A DNA stretch of 64,000 bases, taken from contig NZ_JALHAP010000079.1 in the NCBI RefSeq assembly GCF_025215095.1, positions 267,872 to 331,871 of the forward strand, in the 5' to 3' direction. The translations under genes were made by a program, and so were the position numbers. The first letter of the stretch is position 1. Each line of letters starts with the position of its first letter. The notes under the pieces were generated by a model. It was given only the letters and a program-made list of their open reading frames with translations, was not told the DNA's origin and did not search any database. Of this stretch, positions 1 to 10,386 are shown one piece after another. The stretch is from Dryocola boscaweniae. GTDB lineage: Bacteria; Pseudomonadota; Gammaproteobacteria; Enterobacterales; Enterobacteriaceae.

Positions 1-1
1 T

Positions 2-781
2 TATACCGTGAAGCGCGGCGACACATTGTTCTACATTGCATGGATAACCGGGAATGATTTCCGTGACCTTGCTCAGCGCAACAATGTTCCGGCTCCGTAT
101 GGCCTGGAGGTCGGTCAGACCCTGCAAGTTGGCAACGCATCCGGCACGCCAATTACCGGCGGAAATGCGGTTACGGCAGCCGACGCAAGCGCGCAAGGTA
201 TAACCAATCCTGCTGCACAAAACTCAAGCACCGCAGTTGCTTCTAAACCGACAATTACGTATTCTGAAGACTCAGGTGAACAGAGTGCTAACAAAATGTT
301 GCCGAATAATAAGGGTACTGCGACAACCGTCACAGCACCGGTTACGGCACCTGTGATTAGCTCTACGACTACCGTACCGACTGCCAGCAGCACGTCCGAT
401 AGCGCGCCGATTTCTACCTGGCGTTGGCCGACTGATGGCAACATTATCGAGAACTTCTCTGCTACTGAGGGTGGCAATAAAGGGATCGATATTGCGGGCA
501 GTAAAGGACAGGCTATCGTCGCGACCGCTTCAGGCCGCGTGGTATATGCCGGTAACGCACTGCGCGGTTACGGTAATCTAATCATCATCAAACATAACGA
601 TGATTACCTGAGTGCCTACGCCCATAACGATACAATGCTGGTCCGGGAACAAGAAGAAATCAAGGCGGGGCAGAAGATAGCTACCATGGGTAGCACCGGA
701 ACCAGTTCAACAAGATTGCATTTTGAAATTCGTTACAAGGGGAAATCCGTAAACCCGCTGCGTTACTTACCGCAGCGATAA
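2..781 (+). CDS. nlpD: NlpD, murein hydrolase activator lipoprotein (5' end cut off by window)
   Basis: The frame is open from base 2, so the true start lies outside the window; the GTG at 8 is internal. The visible part opens with a LysM peptidoglycan-binding domain (YTVKRGDTL... about 45 residues), runs through a Ser/Thr/Ala-rich linker, and ends with an M23/LytM domain of about 110 residues. The LytM domain is degenerate: the zinc-binding HxGxD position reads NKGID, and the final HxH reads RLHFE. This is typical of NlpD, which activates the amidase AmiC at the septum rather than cutting murein itself. About 120 N-terminal residues (lipoprotein signal) are missing. It is followed by rpoS, as in all enterobacteria; the main rpoS promoter is known to lie inside nlpD. 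Confidence 0.95.
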   Translation, partial: YTVKRGDTLFYIAWITGNDFRDLAQRNNVPAPYGLEVGQTLQVGNASGTPITGGNAVTAADASAQGITNPAAQNSSTAVASKPTITYSEDSGEQSANKMLPNNKGTATTVTAPVTAPVISSTTTVPTASSTSDSAPISTWRWPTDGNIIENFSATEGGNKGIDIAGSKGQAIVATASGRVVYAGNALRGYGNLIIIKHNDDYLSAYAHNDTMLVREQEEIKAGQKIATMGSTGTSSTRLHFEIRYKGKSVNPLRYLPQR

Positions 782-840
782 ACCGGCAAAGCACTCCATC
801 ATAAGTGTTTTGCCCAGGGATCACGGGTAGGAGCCACCTT

Positions 841-1833
841 ATGAGTCAGAATACGCTGAAAGTTAATGAGTTAACCGAAGACGCGGAATTTGATGAGAAC
901 GGAGTTGAGGCTTTTGATGAAAAAGCCCTTGTAGAAGAGGAGCCCAGTGATAACGATATTGCCGAAGAAGAGCTGTTGTCACAGGGCGCTACACAGCGTG
1001 TGTTGGACGCGACTCAGCTTTATCTTGGGGAGATCGGCTACTCCCCATTACTAACAGCCGAAGAAGAAGTTTATTTTGCTCGCCGCGCTTTGCGTGGTGA
1101 TGTCGCCTCCCGCCGACGTATGATTGAAAGTAACCTGCGTCTGGTGGTGAAGATTGCTCGTCGTTATAGCAATCGTGGTCTGGCACTGCTGGATCTGATT
1201 GAAGAGGGCAACCTGGGGCTGATTCGTGCGGTAGAGAAGTTTGACCCGGAACGCGGGTTCCGTTTCTCAACGTACGCCACCTGGTGGATTCGTCAGACCA
1301 TCGAACGGGCAATTATGAACCAAACCCGTACGATTCGCCTGCCGATTCATATTGTGAAAGAGCTGAACGTTTATCTGCGTACCGCTCGAGAACTCTCCCA
1401 CAAGCTGGATCATGAGCCAAGCGCGGAAGAGATCGCAGAGCAGTTGGATAAGCCAGTTGACGATGTCAGCCGTATGCTGCGTCTCAACGAACGCATCACC
1501 TCAGTAGACACCCCGTTGGGTGGCGACTCTGAGAAAGCGCTTCTGGACATCCTCGCGGATGAGAAAGACAACGGCCCGGAAGACACCACGCAAGATGATG
1601 ATATGAAGCAAAGCATCGTCAAGTGGTTGTTTGAACTGAATGCTAAGCAGCGTGAAGTGTTGGCCCGTCGTTTTGGTCTGCTGGGTTATGAAGCGGCGAC
1701 GCTGGAAGATGTGGGCCGTGAAATCGGTCTGACTCGTGAACGTGTTCGTCAGATTCAGGTTGAAGGCCTGCGCCGTCTGCGTGAAATTTTGCAGACTCAG
1801 GGGCTGAATATCGAAGCGCTGTTCCGCGAATAA
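841..1833 (+). CDS. rpoS: RNA polymerase sigma factor RpoS (sigma-38)
   Basis: This is the stationary-phase and general-stress sigma factor. The product is 330 residues, the E. coli length, when started at ATG 841, which has TAGGAG at 828-833 in front of it. An upstream in-frame start at 805 is not needed. Visible parts are the acidic N-terminus (region 1), [18 protein letters not shown] and the core/-10-binding region 2 ([14 protein letters not shown]), region 3, and the region 4 helix-turn-helix ([20 protein letters not shown]). It ends in ALFRE like the E. coli protein. It follows nlpD and faces mutS, sharing a terminator with it. Control by nlpD-internal promoters, Hfq and sRNAs at the leader is known for the family but is not resolved here. 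Confidence 0.98.
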   Translation: MSQNTLKVNELTEDAEFDENGVEAFDEKALVEEEPSDNDIAEEELLSQGATQRVLDATQLYLGEIGYSPLLTAEEEVYFARRALRGDVASRRRMIESNLRLVVKIARRYSNRGLALLDLIEEGNLGLIRAVEKFDPERGFRFSTYATWWIRQTIERAIMNQTRTIRLPIHIVKELNVYLRTARELSHKLDHEPSAEEIAEQLDKPVDDVSRMLRLNERITSVDTPLGGDSEKALLDILADEKDNGPEDTTQDDDMKQSIVKWLFELNAKQREVLARRFGLLGYEAATLEDVGREIGLTRERVRQIQVEGLRRLREILQTQGLNIEALFRE

Positions 1834-1847
1834 TCGACTCTTCAAAT

Positions 1848-1879
1848 AAAAAGCGGTGATTAAAATCACCGCTTTTTTT
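1848..1879. terminator. Bidirectional intrinsic terminator between rpoS and mutS
   Basis: A 13-bp perfect inverted repeat (1848-1860 with 1865-1877) around a 4-base loop has an A run on the left and a T run on the right. It can therefore end rpoS on the plus strand and, less directly, mutS on the minus strand. Confidence 0.9.
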
Positions 1880-1916
1880 ATGCCTTTTCCCTCTCTTTGC
1901 TGGAGAAAGGGAACGA

Positions 1917-4478
1917 CTACACCAGACTCTTCAAACGATAAATCCACTCCAGCGCCTGTCTTGGCGACAGCGAATCCGGATCTAACGCTTCCAGGGCTTC
2001 TACCGCAGGGGAAGTTTCCTCGGCAATTGACAACAATGACATCTGTGTACCGTCTACCTGGGTAGCTGCTGTGTTATTGGAAACCGTCTCCAGCTCTCGT
2101 AATTTTTGACGAGCGCGTTTGATGACATCTTTCGGCACACCCGCCAGCGCGGCAACGGCCAGACCGTAACTTTTGCTTGCCGCGCCGTCCTGCACGCTGT
2201 GCATGAAGGCTATGGTATCGCCATGTTCAAGCGCATCCAGATGCACATTTGCAACGCCTTCCATTTTTTCCGGCAGAGTGGTGAGTTCGAAATAATGGGT
2301 TGCAAACAGCGTCAGCGCTTTGATGCGGTTTGCCAGGTTTTCGGCGCAGGCCCAGGCCAGTGACAGGCCGTCATACGTTGAGGTTCCGCGTCCGATCTCA
2401 TCCATCAGCACCAGGCTGTGCTCTGTAGCGTTATGCAAAATATTGGCCGTTTCGGTCATTTCTACCATAAAGGTAGAGCGGCCGGATGCCAGGTCGTCCG
2501 CCGCGCCTACGCGAGTGAAAATACGATCGATTGGGCCGATCTCAGCCTGTTGCGCCGGCACGAAGCTGCCAATATATGCAAGCAGCACAATGAGCGCAGA
2601 TTGGCGCATATAGGTGCTTTTACCCCCCATGTTCGGGCCCGTGATAATCAACATGCGGCGCTGCGGTGAGAGGCTCAGCGGGTTGGCGATAAACGGCTCG
2701 CTCAGCACTTTTTCGACAACCGGATGGCGGCCGCCAACCACTTTAATACCAGGTTTATCGGTAAGTTGCGGGCAGGTGTAATTCAGGCTGTAAGCACGTT
2801 CTGCCAGGTTCACCAGCACGTCGAGTTCTGCAAGCGCAGTAGCGCTGGTTTGCAGCGCCTCAAGATGCGGCAACAGCATGTCAAAAAGCTGGTCGTAAAG
2901 CTGTTTCTCAAGCGCCAGCGCTTTGCCTTTCGAAGTCAGAACCTTATCTTCGTATTCTTTAAGCTCAGGAATAATATAACGCTCGGCATTTTTTAGCGTC
3001 TGGCGGCGGACATAGTGAATTGGCGCGTGGTGGCTCTGCCCGCGGCTGATCTGAATGTAGTAGCCGTGCACGGCGTTAAAGCCGACTTTCAGCGTATCCA
3101 GTCCCAGCTTTTCACGTTCACGGATTTCTAGTTTATCGAGATAATCCGTCGCGCCATCTGCCAGCGCACGCCATTCGTCCAGCTCTTCGTTATATCCTGG
3201 GGCAATGACACCGCCGTCGCGTACCAGCACAGGCGGTGACTCTATAACCGCGCGTTCAAGCAATTCACGCAGCTCGGTGAATTCGCCCATATTTTCACGC
3301 AGCGTTTGCACATAGTCTGTTGGCACATCGGCCAGCAGTTCGCGTAATTCAGGCAGTTGCTGGAAAGCGTAACGCATGCGGGCTAAATCGCGCGGACGTG
3401 CTGTACGTAGCGCAAGACGCGCCAGAATACGTTCCAGATCGCCTACCTGACGAAGCACCGGCTGGATTTCAGCCGTGCGATCCTGGAGAGCGGCGATAGT
3501 GCTTTGACGTTTTTGCAGCACATCGACGCTACGTACCGGCATATGCAGCCAGCGTTTGAGCATGCGGCTGCCCATTGGCGTAACGGTGCAGTCCAGTACC
3601 GAGGCGAGCGTATTCTCAAAACCGCCCGAGAGATTCTGGGTTATTTCAAGATTTCGGCGCGTTGCCGCATCCATAATGATGCTGTCCTGCTGCCGGTCCA
3701 TGGTGACGGACCGGATGTGCGGCAGGGAAGTGCGCTGAGTATCTTTAACGTATTGCAGCAAACAGCCGGCGGCACATAACGCGTGATGAGCGTTTTCAAC
3801 GCCAAAGCCGGTTAAATCACGCGTACCAAACTGCATATTTAACTGCTGACGAGCCGTTTCAATCTCGAATTCCCATAACGGACGGCGGCGCAGACCGCGG
3901 CGGCCTTCAATCAGACGAGTTTGTGCAAAGTCTTCTGCATACAGCAGCTCAGCAGGATTGGTGCGCTGCAGCTCGGCAGCCATGGTCTCGGCATCTTCTG
4001 GCTCGCTCAGGCGGAAACGGCCGGAGCTGATATCCAGCGTCGCGTAGCCAAAACCTTTGCTGTCCTGCCAAATGGCGGCCAGCAGATTATCCTGACGCTC
4101 CTGCAATAAAGCCTCATCGCTGATGGTGCCGGGCGTAACGATGCGTACAACTTTTCGCTCAACCGGTCCTTTGCTGGTGGCCGGATCGCCAATTTGCTCG
4201 CAAATGGCGGCGGACTCACCAAGATTTACCAGCTTCGCCAGATAGTTTTCTACGGCGTGATGCGGCACCCCCGCCATCGGGATAGGTTCGCCTGCAGAAG
4301 CGCCGCGTTTAGTCAGGGAGATATCCAGCAACTGCGATGCGCGTTTCGCATCGTCATAAAATAGCTCGTAAAAGTCGCCCATGCGGTAAAAAAGCAGGAT
4401 CTCAGGGTGCTGCGCTTTCAGGCGCAGATACTGCTGCATCATCGGCGTATGGGAATCTAAATTATCCATATTACTCAT
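1917..4478 (-). CDS. mutS: DNA mismatch repair protein MutS
   Basis: This 853-residue protein equals E. coli MutS in length. It recognises mismatches and small loops, then recruits MutL/MutH. The N-terminal mismatch-reading motif is MGDFYELF (Phe about residue 36 wedges at the mismatch). Connector, core and clamp domains follow, then the ABC-type ATPase with Walker [10 protein letters not shown] (about residues 614-622), Walker [14 protein letters not shown], and the FATHYFELT region. The C-terminus ([12 protein letters not shown]) is the tetramerisation tail. Start ATG at 4478 is chosen; a second ATG three codons later is possible. It is transcribed toward rpoS with only about 80 bp between the two stops. 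Confidence 0.98.
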   Translation of the reverse strand: MSNMDNLDSHTPMMQQYLRLKAQHPEILLFYRMGDFYELFYDDAKRASQLLDISLTKRGASAGEPIPMAGVPHHAVENYLAKLVNLGESAAICEQIGDPATSKGPVERKVVRIVTPGTISDEALLQERQDNLLAAIWQDSKGFGYATLDISSGRFRLSEPEDAETMAAELQRTNPAELLYAEDFAQTRLIEGRRGLRRRPLWEFEIETARQQLNMQFGTRDLTGFGVENAHHALCAAGCLLQYVKDTQRTSLPHIRSVTMDRQQDSIIMDAATRRNLEITQNLSGGFENTLASVLDCTVTPMGSRMLKRWLHMPVRSVDVLQKRQSTIAALQDRTAEIQPVLRQVGDLERILARLALRTARPRDLARMRYAFQQLPELRELLADVPTDYVQTLRENMGEFTELRELLERAVIESPPVLVRDGGVIAPGYNEELDEWRALADGATDYLDKLEIREREKLGLDTLKVGFNAVHGYYIQISRGQSHHAPIHYVRRQTLKNAERYIIPELKEYEDKVLTSKGKALALEKQLYDQLFDMLLPHLEALQTSATALAELDVLVNLAERAYSLNYTCPQLTDKPGIKVVGGRHPVVEKVLSEPFIANPLSLSPQRRMLIITGPNMGGKSTYMRQSALIVLLAYIGSFVPAQQAEIGPIDRIFTRVGAADDLASGRSTFMVEMTETANILHNATEHSLVLMDEIGRGTSTYDGLSLAWACAENLANRIKALTLFATHYFELTTLPEKMEGVANVHLDALEHGDTIAFMHSVQDGAASKSYGLAVAALAGVPKDVIKRARQKLRELETVSNNTAATQVDGTQMSLLSIAEETSPAVEALEALDPDSLSPRQALEWIYRLKSLV

Positions 4479-4727
4479 AATGTCTGTCTTTCTAATCCTT
4501 TGAATTAATGGGCATTGTGATGATTTATTGTTGTTGAAATTTCTCGCTTTTCACAAATATTATTGCCCGGTAAAAGTCCTTCTATTACACCACAGAACAT
4601 TGCGGCGGCACACTGCCCGCAAGCAGGAAAACTTCGCGATACCTCGCAGAGTCTGTTACCAGCGCTGGGTTTTTGATTTACCATGAGAGATACACTTTTC
4701 TGGCCACACATATGGACATCCCAGCAC

Positions 4728-5804
4728 ATGCGTTATTCAGCCGCGTTACTCCCACTTCTTGTTTTGTTATCAGCCTGTAGCAGCAAGCCGAAAACCGAGG
4801 CGCAGATACAGCAAACTTCCGGTACGCCATCCGGTGGTTTCCTGCTTCAGCCGCAGCATGATGTTTTCATGCAGTCCGGGGATTTTGCGTATAATCCTGA
4901 GGCCGAAAAATTTATCGATAAGATGGTGAGTAAGCACGGTTTTGATCGCCAGCAACTACACGAAGTGCTGTCTCAGGCTAAAAAACTCAACTATGTGCTG
5001 CGTTTGATGGATCAGCAGGCGCCGACCACGGCACCGCCTCCGGGACCAAACGGCGCATGGCTACGCTATCGGGGTAAATTTATTACGCCTGATAACGTGC
5101 AAAACGGCGTGATGTTCTGGAACCAATACGATGCCGCGCTCAAGCGTGCTTTCCAGGTTTACGGCGTACCGCCAGAGATTATCGTCGGGATTATCGGTGT
5201 AGAAACCCGATGGGGCCGCGTAATGGGCAAAACCCGCATTATTGATGCCCTCTCTACGCTGGCGTTTGCCTATCCACGCCGTGCTCAATACTTCGCCGGT
5301 GAGCTGGAAACCTTCCTGCTTATGGCGCGTAATGAAGGTGACGATCCGCTGGCGCTTAAGGGCTCGTTTGCGGGCGCGATGGGTTATGGTCAGTTTATGC
5401 CATCTTCTTTCAAAGAGTATGCGGTTGATTTTAATGGCGATGGACATGTCAATCTGTGGGATCCGGAAGATGCCATTGGCAGCGTGGCCAACTACTTCAA
5501 AGGGCATGGCTGGGTAAAAGGAGATTTGGTGGCGGTGCCGGCAAACGGTCAGGTGCCGGGCCTGGCGAACGGCTTCAATACAAAGTACTCCGTCTCCGCA
5601 CTGCAGCAGTCCGGTTTAAGCCCGCAAAGTTCGCTGGGTAACCATCAGGAAGCCAGCCTGCTGCGTCTGGATATGGGCGATCGATATCAGTACTGGTACG
5701 GCTTGCCAAACTTCTACGCGATTACCCGCTACAACCACAGTACGCATTACGCGATGGCCGTATGGCAGTTGGGGCAGGCCGTTGCGCTGGCCCGCGTGCA
5801 GTAA
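4728..5804 (+). CDS. mltB: Membrane-bound lytic murein transglycosylase B (MltB)
   Basis: This lipoprotein cleaves the MurNAc-GlcNAc bond of peptidoglycan to give 1,6-anhydroMurNAc ends. With ATG 4728 the protein has 358 residues. It starts with a short basic stretch, a hydrophobic helix and the lipobox LSAC, so the mature protein begins at that Cys in the outer membrane. The SLT family 3 catalytic region contains GIIGVETRWGRVMGK (the Glu is the catalytic acid) and GAMGYGQFMPSS. The frame also opens at ATG 4683 (15 extra residues before the signal peptide); neither start has a strong ribosome site, and I prefer 4728 because it gives a standard lipoprotein signal. It is divergent from mutS. 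Confidence 0.95.
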   Translation: MRYSAALLPLLVLLSACSSKPKTEAQIQQTSGTPSGGFLLQPQHDVFMQSGDFAYNPEAEKFIDKMVSKHGFDRQQLHEVLSQAKKLNYVLRLMDQQAPTTAPPPGPNGAWLRYRGKFITPDNVQNGVMFWNQYDAALKRAFQVYGVPPEIIVGIIGVETRWGRVMGKTRIIDALSTLAFAYPRRAQYFAGELETFLLMARNEGDDPLALKGSFAGAMGYGQFMPSSFKEYAVDFNGDGHVNLWDPEDAIGSVANYFKGHGWVKGDLVAVPANGQVPGLANGFNTKYSVSALQQSGLSPQSSLGNHQEASLLRLDMGDRYQYWYGLPNFYAITRYNHSTHYAMAVWQLGQAVALARVQ

Positions 5805-5812
5805 ACAGTGCG

Positions 5813-5839
5813 GCGGGTGAGCAGCCCGCTACTTTTTTT
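5813..5839 (+). terminator. Intrinsic terminator after mltB
   Basis: A GCGGG/CCCGC stem (5813-5817 with 5825-5829) is followed three bases later by seven T residues. Confidence 0.75.
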
Positions 5840-5879
5840 GCGTATAAAGCTTCGTTTTAAGCGAAGCGTAACTCCGTAA

Positions 5880-5919
5880 TTTACAATGCACTCAGAGTGA
5901 TTTATGTTATGTTATAACA
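5880..5919 (+). promoter_or_regulatory. Promoter with Zur box for the metal ABC transporter operon
   Basis: TGTTATGTTATAACA at 5905-5919 is an inverted repeat (TGTTAT/ATAACA) matching the core of the enterobacterial Zur box, TGTTATANTATAACA, at all but one defined position. It overlaps a sigma-70-like promoter: TTTACA at 5880-5885, a 17-bp spacer and TATGTT at 5903-5908. The box ends 20 bp before the first start codon (5940). This predicts repression by zinc-loaded Zur and induction in zinc shortage. The match is to the consensus as I remember it; no binding data are available. Confidence 0.75.
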
Positions 5920-5939
5920 AATCATTTTGGGTGCTTGTC

Positions 5940-6059
5940 ATGTCGTCATTTCCTTTGCGCACGTTATTTACCGCATCAGCTTCTCTACGTTTCGGCGTTG
6001 TTATGTTTGCGCTGTCACTTTTGTGGCTAGCCATTCTCTGGGCGATCGCCTTGCCATGA
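5940..6059 (+). CDS. Small hydrophobic membrane protein leading the zinc-type ABC operon (39 aa)
   Basis: ATG 5940 opens a 39-codon frame, in a different frame from the longer ORF that overlaps it. The product has a short basic N-terminal part (MSSFPLRTLFTASASLRFG) and then one hydrophobic stretch of about 20 residues ending WAIALP. Its TGA stop overlaps the ATG of the ATPase gene (ATGA at 6056-6059). The next two junctions in this operon have the same ATGA overlap, so this ORF behaves like the first cistron. It begins 20 bp after the Zur box. I do not recognise the protein. It may be a small subunit or regulator of the transporter, or a leader whose translation drives the ATPase. The ribosome site (TTGGG) is weak. 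Confidence 0.6.
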   Translation: MSSFPLRTLFTASASLRFGVVMFALSLLWLAILWAIALP

Positions 6060-6751
6060 TTACTCTTAAGCAAGCGGTGCCTGGTTACCGGGGCCGGGCG
6101 GTAACTTCGCCGCTGTCCGGGACTTTCCTTACGGGCAGTATGACAGCCGTCATTGGCGCTAATGGCACGGGGAAATCCACGCTATTGAAGACGCTGATTC
6201 AGTTGCAGCCCCCGGTATCCGGGCATATCTCTTTCACTGAAGGCTCTGCGCCCCGGGCTGCCTGGCTGCCGCAACTTTCTGAGATGGATCGCCAGTTTCC
6301 TGCGTCGGTTTATGATGTGGTGTGTATGGGAAGCTGGCCCGGACGCGGCCTGTTTTCTGGAATTAATCGCCAGCATCGCCTGCGCATTTGCGAAGCTATC
6401 GAGCGTGTGGGGCTGGGTAAGCTTCACAATCAGCCTGTCGAAACGCTTTCTGGCGGGCAGTTTCAGCGCATGCTTTTTGCAAGATTACTTGTTCAGAACG
6501 CGCCTTTGGTTCTGCTGGATGAACCCTTTACCGGCGTTGATGCGCAAACAAGCCGCTTCCTGATGGACCTGATTTGTCAGATGCACGATGCCGGGCAAAC
6601 GGTTATCGCGGTATTGCACGACAACGCGCTGGTGAAACGTCACTTCCCACAGGTTTTATTGCTCGGCCCGGAATGCTGCCACTGGGGAAAAGCCTCAGAA
6701 ATTCTGCCTTATTATCAACCCACAAGCTTAAATCTGGCGTTATCCGCATGA
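6056..6751 (+). CDS. Metal (probably zinc) ABC transporter, ATP-binding protein
   Basis: This 231-residue ATPase powers uptake through the permease encoded next. Walker A is GANGTGKST (about residues 34-42), the ABC signature is LSGGQFQR, Walker B is LVLLDEPF and the switch His is in AVLHDNA. The frame is open upstream to 5927, but ATG 6056 gives the normal N-terminus (MITLKQAV) and overlaps the stop of the 39-aa ORF as ATGA. It resembles ZnuC/MntB/SitB-type ATPases; the Zur box in front and the solute-binding protein downstream point to zinc. It is not znuC of the znuACB locus. The gene lies between mltB and pncC, where E. coli K-12 has the srl genes, so the cluster is an insertion relative to that species. 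Confidence 0.9.
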   Translation: MITLKQAVPGYRGRAVTSPLSGTFLTGSMTAVIGANGTGKSTLLKTLIQLQPPVSGHISFTEGSAPRAAWLPQLSEMDRQFPASVYDVVCMGSWPGRGLFSGINRQHRLRICEAIERVGLGKLHNQPVETLSGGQFQRMLFARLLVQNAPLVLLDEPFTGVDAQTSRFLMDLICQMHDAGQTVIAVLHDNALVKRHFPQVLLLGPECCHWGKASEILPYYQPTSLNLALSA

Positions 6752-7632
6752 TTTATCACGTCTTAATTGAACCCTTTGTCGATTACGGTTTTATGCGTCG
6801 CGCGCTAGTGGCGTGCCTGGCGCTTTCGCTGAGCACCGCTCCGTTGGGTATTTTCCTTTTGCTGCGTCGCATGAGCCTGGTTGGCGATGCGTTATCACAC
6901 GCCATTTTGCCGGGCGTAGCGGTGGGATATTTACTGGCGGGAATGTCGCTGGTGGCAATGGGGATCGGCGGATTTGTCGCAGGTGTACTGGTCGCGCTGA
7001 TTTCAGGCCTGGTAAGCGCTCATACCAAACTTAAGGAAGATGCGAGCTTTGCAGGCTTTTACCTTGGGTCGCTCGCTCTTGGCGTGACGTTAATCTCACT
7101 GCGAGGATCCAGTGTCGACCTGCTGCATTTGCTCTTCGGCTCTATTCTTGCCATCGACAGCCCGGCCACGGTCTTTGTGGGCATTATCGCCAGCGTGACG
7201 TTACTACTGCTGGCACTGCTTTATCGCGGCTTTGTGATGGAAACTTTCGACCGTACTTTCTTGCGCGTAAACAGCCGCCTGACGCCGCATCTTCTGCACG
7301 GCGTGTTTCTGGCTTTGCTGGTGTTGAATCTGGTAGCCGGTTTTCAAATCCTCGGGACGTTGATGTCAGTGGGGTTAATGATGCTGCCTGCAGTATCTGC
7401 CCGCTGCTGGGCAAAAACGTTGCCGGGCACGATGGCCATTGCTGTGCTTTGCGGCCTGTTTTGCGCATGGCTCGGGCTGGCGTGGTCATTTTATGCAGCG
7501 CTTCCTGCCGGGCCCGCCATCGTACTGACAGCAAGCGGCGCGTTTTTCGTATCGATTTTATTTGGTTCACGTAGTGGCTTAGCCTGGAGTTTATACCGGG
7601 GCGGCTTATTAATCAGCAAGGGGGTTAAATGA
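6748..7632 (+). CDS. Metal (probably zinc) ABC transporter, membrane permease
   Basis: This 294-residue integral membrane protein of the ABC-3 (ZnuB/MntC) family has eight or nine hydrophobic segments. The conserved GDALSHAILPGVA block near the N-terminus contains the family's His pair region, and the SVGLMMLPAV block lies in the later helices. ATG 6748 overlaps the TGA of the ATPase gene (ATGA), and its own TGA overlaps the ATG of the binding-protein gene, so translation is very likely coupled. The longer upstream frame (from 6574) lies inside the ATPase gene and is rejected. It forms the inner-membrane channel of the Zur-controlled transporter. Confidence 0.9.
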   Translation: MIYHVLIEPFVDYGFMRRALVACLALSLSTAPLGIFLLLRRMSLVGDALSHAILPGVAVGYLLAGMSLVAMGIGGFVAGVLVALISGLVSAHTKLKEDASFAGFYLGSLALGVTLISLRGSSVDLLHLLFGSILAIDSPATVFVGIIASVTLLLLALLYRGFVMETFDRTFLRVNSRLTPHLLHGVFLALLVLNLVAGFQILGTLMSVGLMMLPAVSARCWAKTLPGTMAIAVLCGLFCAWLGLAWSFYAALPAGPAIVLTASGAFFVSILFGSRSGLAWSLYRGGLLISKGVK

Positions 7633-8507
7633 AACGTTTTGGAATTGCTCTGCCGTTGATTCTGGCAGTTTTCTCTCAGGCAGCACTGGCGAAGAATTTG
7701 AATGTAGTAACCAGTTTTACCGTGCTGGCGGATATGGCAAAGCAGGTGGGAGGTGAGCAAGTTACCGTCACCAGTCTCGTTGGGCCGGATGGCGATCCGC
7801 ACAGCTTTGAACCTTCGCCAAAAGACAGCGTGGCGTTAAGTCATGCGGATGTCGTTATAGTCAGCGGGCTAGGCATGGAAGGATGGATGGATCGGCTGGT
7901 AAGCGCTTCAGGTTTTAAAGGTAAAGTGATTGTTGCTTCTCAGGGCGTGAACACTCGCAGCATGGAAGAAGAGGGCAAAACGATCACCGATCCACATGCA
8001 TGGAACAGCGCTGAAAACGGCGCAATTTACGCTGATAATATAATGAAGGCGCTAATAGCTGCCGACCCGGAAGACGCGCCGGCGATCCGTCAGACAGGAA
8101 CTGAATACGTCACGCGTTTAAAATTGCTTGATAGCTGGGCTAAAACGCGCTTTGAAGCCATTCCCAAAGCGCGCCGCCATGTATTGACCAGTCATGATGC
8201 CTTTGGTTATTTCGGTAAGGCTTATGGCGTAACGTTCCTTTCACCAGTGGGCTTTTCTACTGAGGCGGAAGCCAGCGCCAGCGATGTCGCAGCCTTAATT
8301 AAGCAGCTCAAAGAACAGCACATCAAAACCTATTTTATTGAGAATCAGACCGATCCACGTCTCGTGCAGCAGATTGCTAAAGCCAGCGGTGCGCAGCCGG
8401 GTGGGGAGCTTTATCCTGAAGCCCTGTCGCCTGCGGGTGGCCCTGCCAGCACCTATGAAATGGCGTTTAAACATAATGTGGAAACGATCGCCAGCAGCAT
8501 GAAATAA
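7629..8507 (+). CDS. Metal (probably zinc) ABC transporter, periplasmic solute-binding protein
   Basis: This 292-residue cluster A-I (ZnuA/AztC-type) binding protein has a signal peptide of about 21 residues cut after ALA (MKRFGIALPLILAVFSQAALA). Likely metal ligands are the His of GDPHSFEPSP, the His of TDPHAW, the His of TSHDAFGYF and the Asp of ENQTDPR, the usual three His plus one acid set. It lacks the long His/acid-rich loop of E. coli ZnuA. Being last in the operon and coupled to the permease by an ATGA overlap, it ends the transport unit. Metal choice (Zn rather than Mn or Fe) is inferred from the ligand set and the Zur box. Confidence 0.88.
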   Translation: MKRFGIALPLILAVFSQAALAKNLNVVTSFTVLADMAKQVGGEQVTVTSLVGPDGDPHSFEPSPKDSVALSHADVVIVSGLGMEGWMDRLVSASGFKGKVIVASQGVNTRSMEEEGKTITDPHAWNSAENGAIYADNIMKALIAADPEDAPAIRQTGTEYVTRLKLLDSWAKTRFEAIPKARRHVLTSHDAFGYFGKAYGVTFLSPVGFSTEAEASASDVAALIKQLKEQHIKTYFIENQTDPRLVQQIAKASGAQPGGELYPEALSPAGGPASTYEMAFKHNVETIASSMK

Positions 8508-8514
8508 TCCCTCC

Positions 8515-8537
8515 GGCCAGCATTTGCTGGCCTTTTT
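8515..8537 (+). terminator. Intrinsic terminator of the metal ABC operon
   Basis: A GGCCAGC/GCTGGCC stem (8515-8521 with 8526-8532) is followed by five T residues. Confidence 0.85.
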
Positions 8538-8637
8538 CATTCCTGGAAGCCGCCTCGACCTTCTTGATGTAATGCCCTGAAAATGCGCTAAAGTGCTATC
8601 GTGATAATCGGTGATATGTCTACAATCGGAGCAAGCC

Positions 8638-9133
8638 ATGACAGAGAAAACGTTGCGTGAATTAAGCCATCAGGTGGGCGAAGCGCTTGGGCATTTGGGC
8701 GCCACCATCACCACGGCAGAATCCTGTACTGGCGGGTGGATAGCCAAAGTTATCACCGATGTGTCGGGCAGTTCCGCCTGGTTTGAACGCGGCTTTGTCA
8801 CCTACAGTAATGACGCCAAGCATCAGATGATCGGCGTTGACAGCGGCACGCTGGAAACCCATGGCGCGGTGAGCGAAGCGGTGGTGCGGGAAATGGCCCA
8901 GGGCGCGCTTTACGCGGCGGGTGCAGACTATGCGGTCGCGGTAAGCGGGATCGCCGGGCCAAATGGCGGGAGCGAAGAAAAACCAGTGGGTACGGTATGG
9001 TTTGGCTTTGCTTCAAAGGCTGAAGGCACTATCGCTCGCCAGCAACTTTTCGAAGGCGACCGTGATACGGTACGGCGCAAGTCGACAGAATATGCCCTGC
9101 AAACCCTGTGGGAAGAATTTCTAAAAAATAAGC

Positions 9134-9147
<14 letters not shown>
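8638..9147 (+). CDS. pncC: Nicotinamide-nucleotide amidase PncC (YgaD, CinA C-terminal family)
   Basis: This 169-residue enzyme deamidates nicotinamide mononucleotide to nicotinate mononucleotide in the pyridine nucleotide cycle. It contains the CinA C-terminal motifs TTAESCTGGW (catalytic Ser region) and SGIAGPNGGSEEKPVGTVW. ATG 8638 is preceded by CGGAG and gives the E. coli N-terminus; the frame extends upstream to 8611 but without a ribosome site. Its last codons and stop lie inside the LexA box of recA (TGA at 9145-9147), a tight arrangement also seen in E. coli, where recA can be read through from this gene. Confidence 0.95.
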
Positions 9148-10296
<1,149 letters not shown>

Positions 10297-10302
10297 TTCC
10301 CA

Positions 10303-10330
10303 ACAGGGGTTGCTACGGCAACCCCTGTTT
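10303..10330 (+). terminator. Intrinsic terminator after recA
   Basis: An 11-bp perfect stem (10303-10313 with 10318-10328) with loop TACG is followed by a short T run. In E. coli partial read-through of the equivalent terminator feeds recX. Confidence 0.85.
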
Positions 10331-10386
10331 ATTTCTGCTTTAACACAATACCCTCACCGCATCGTCTTCTTAACAGGTAATCTGTT

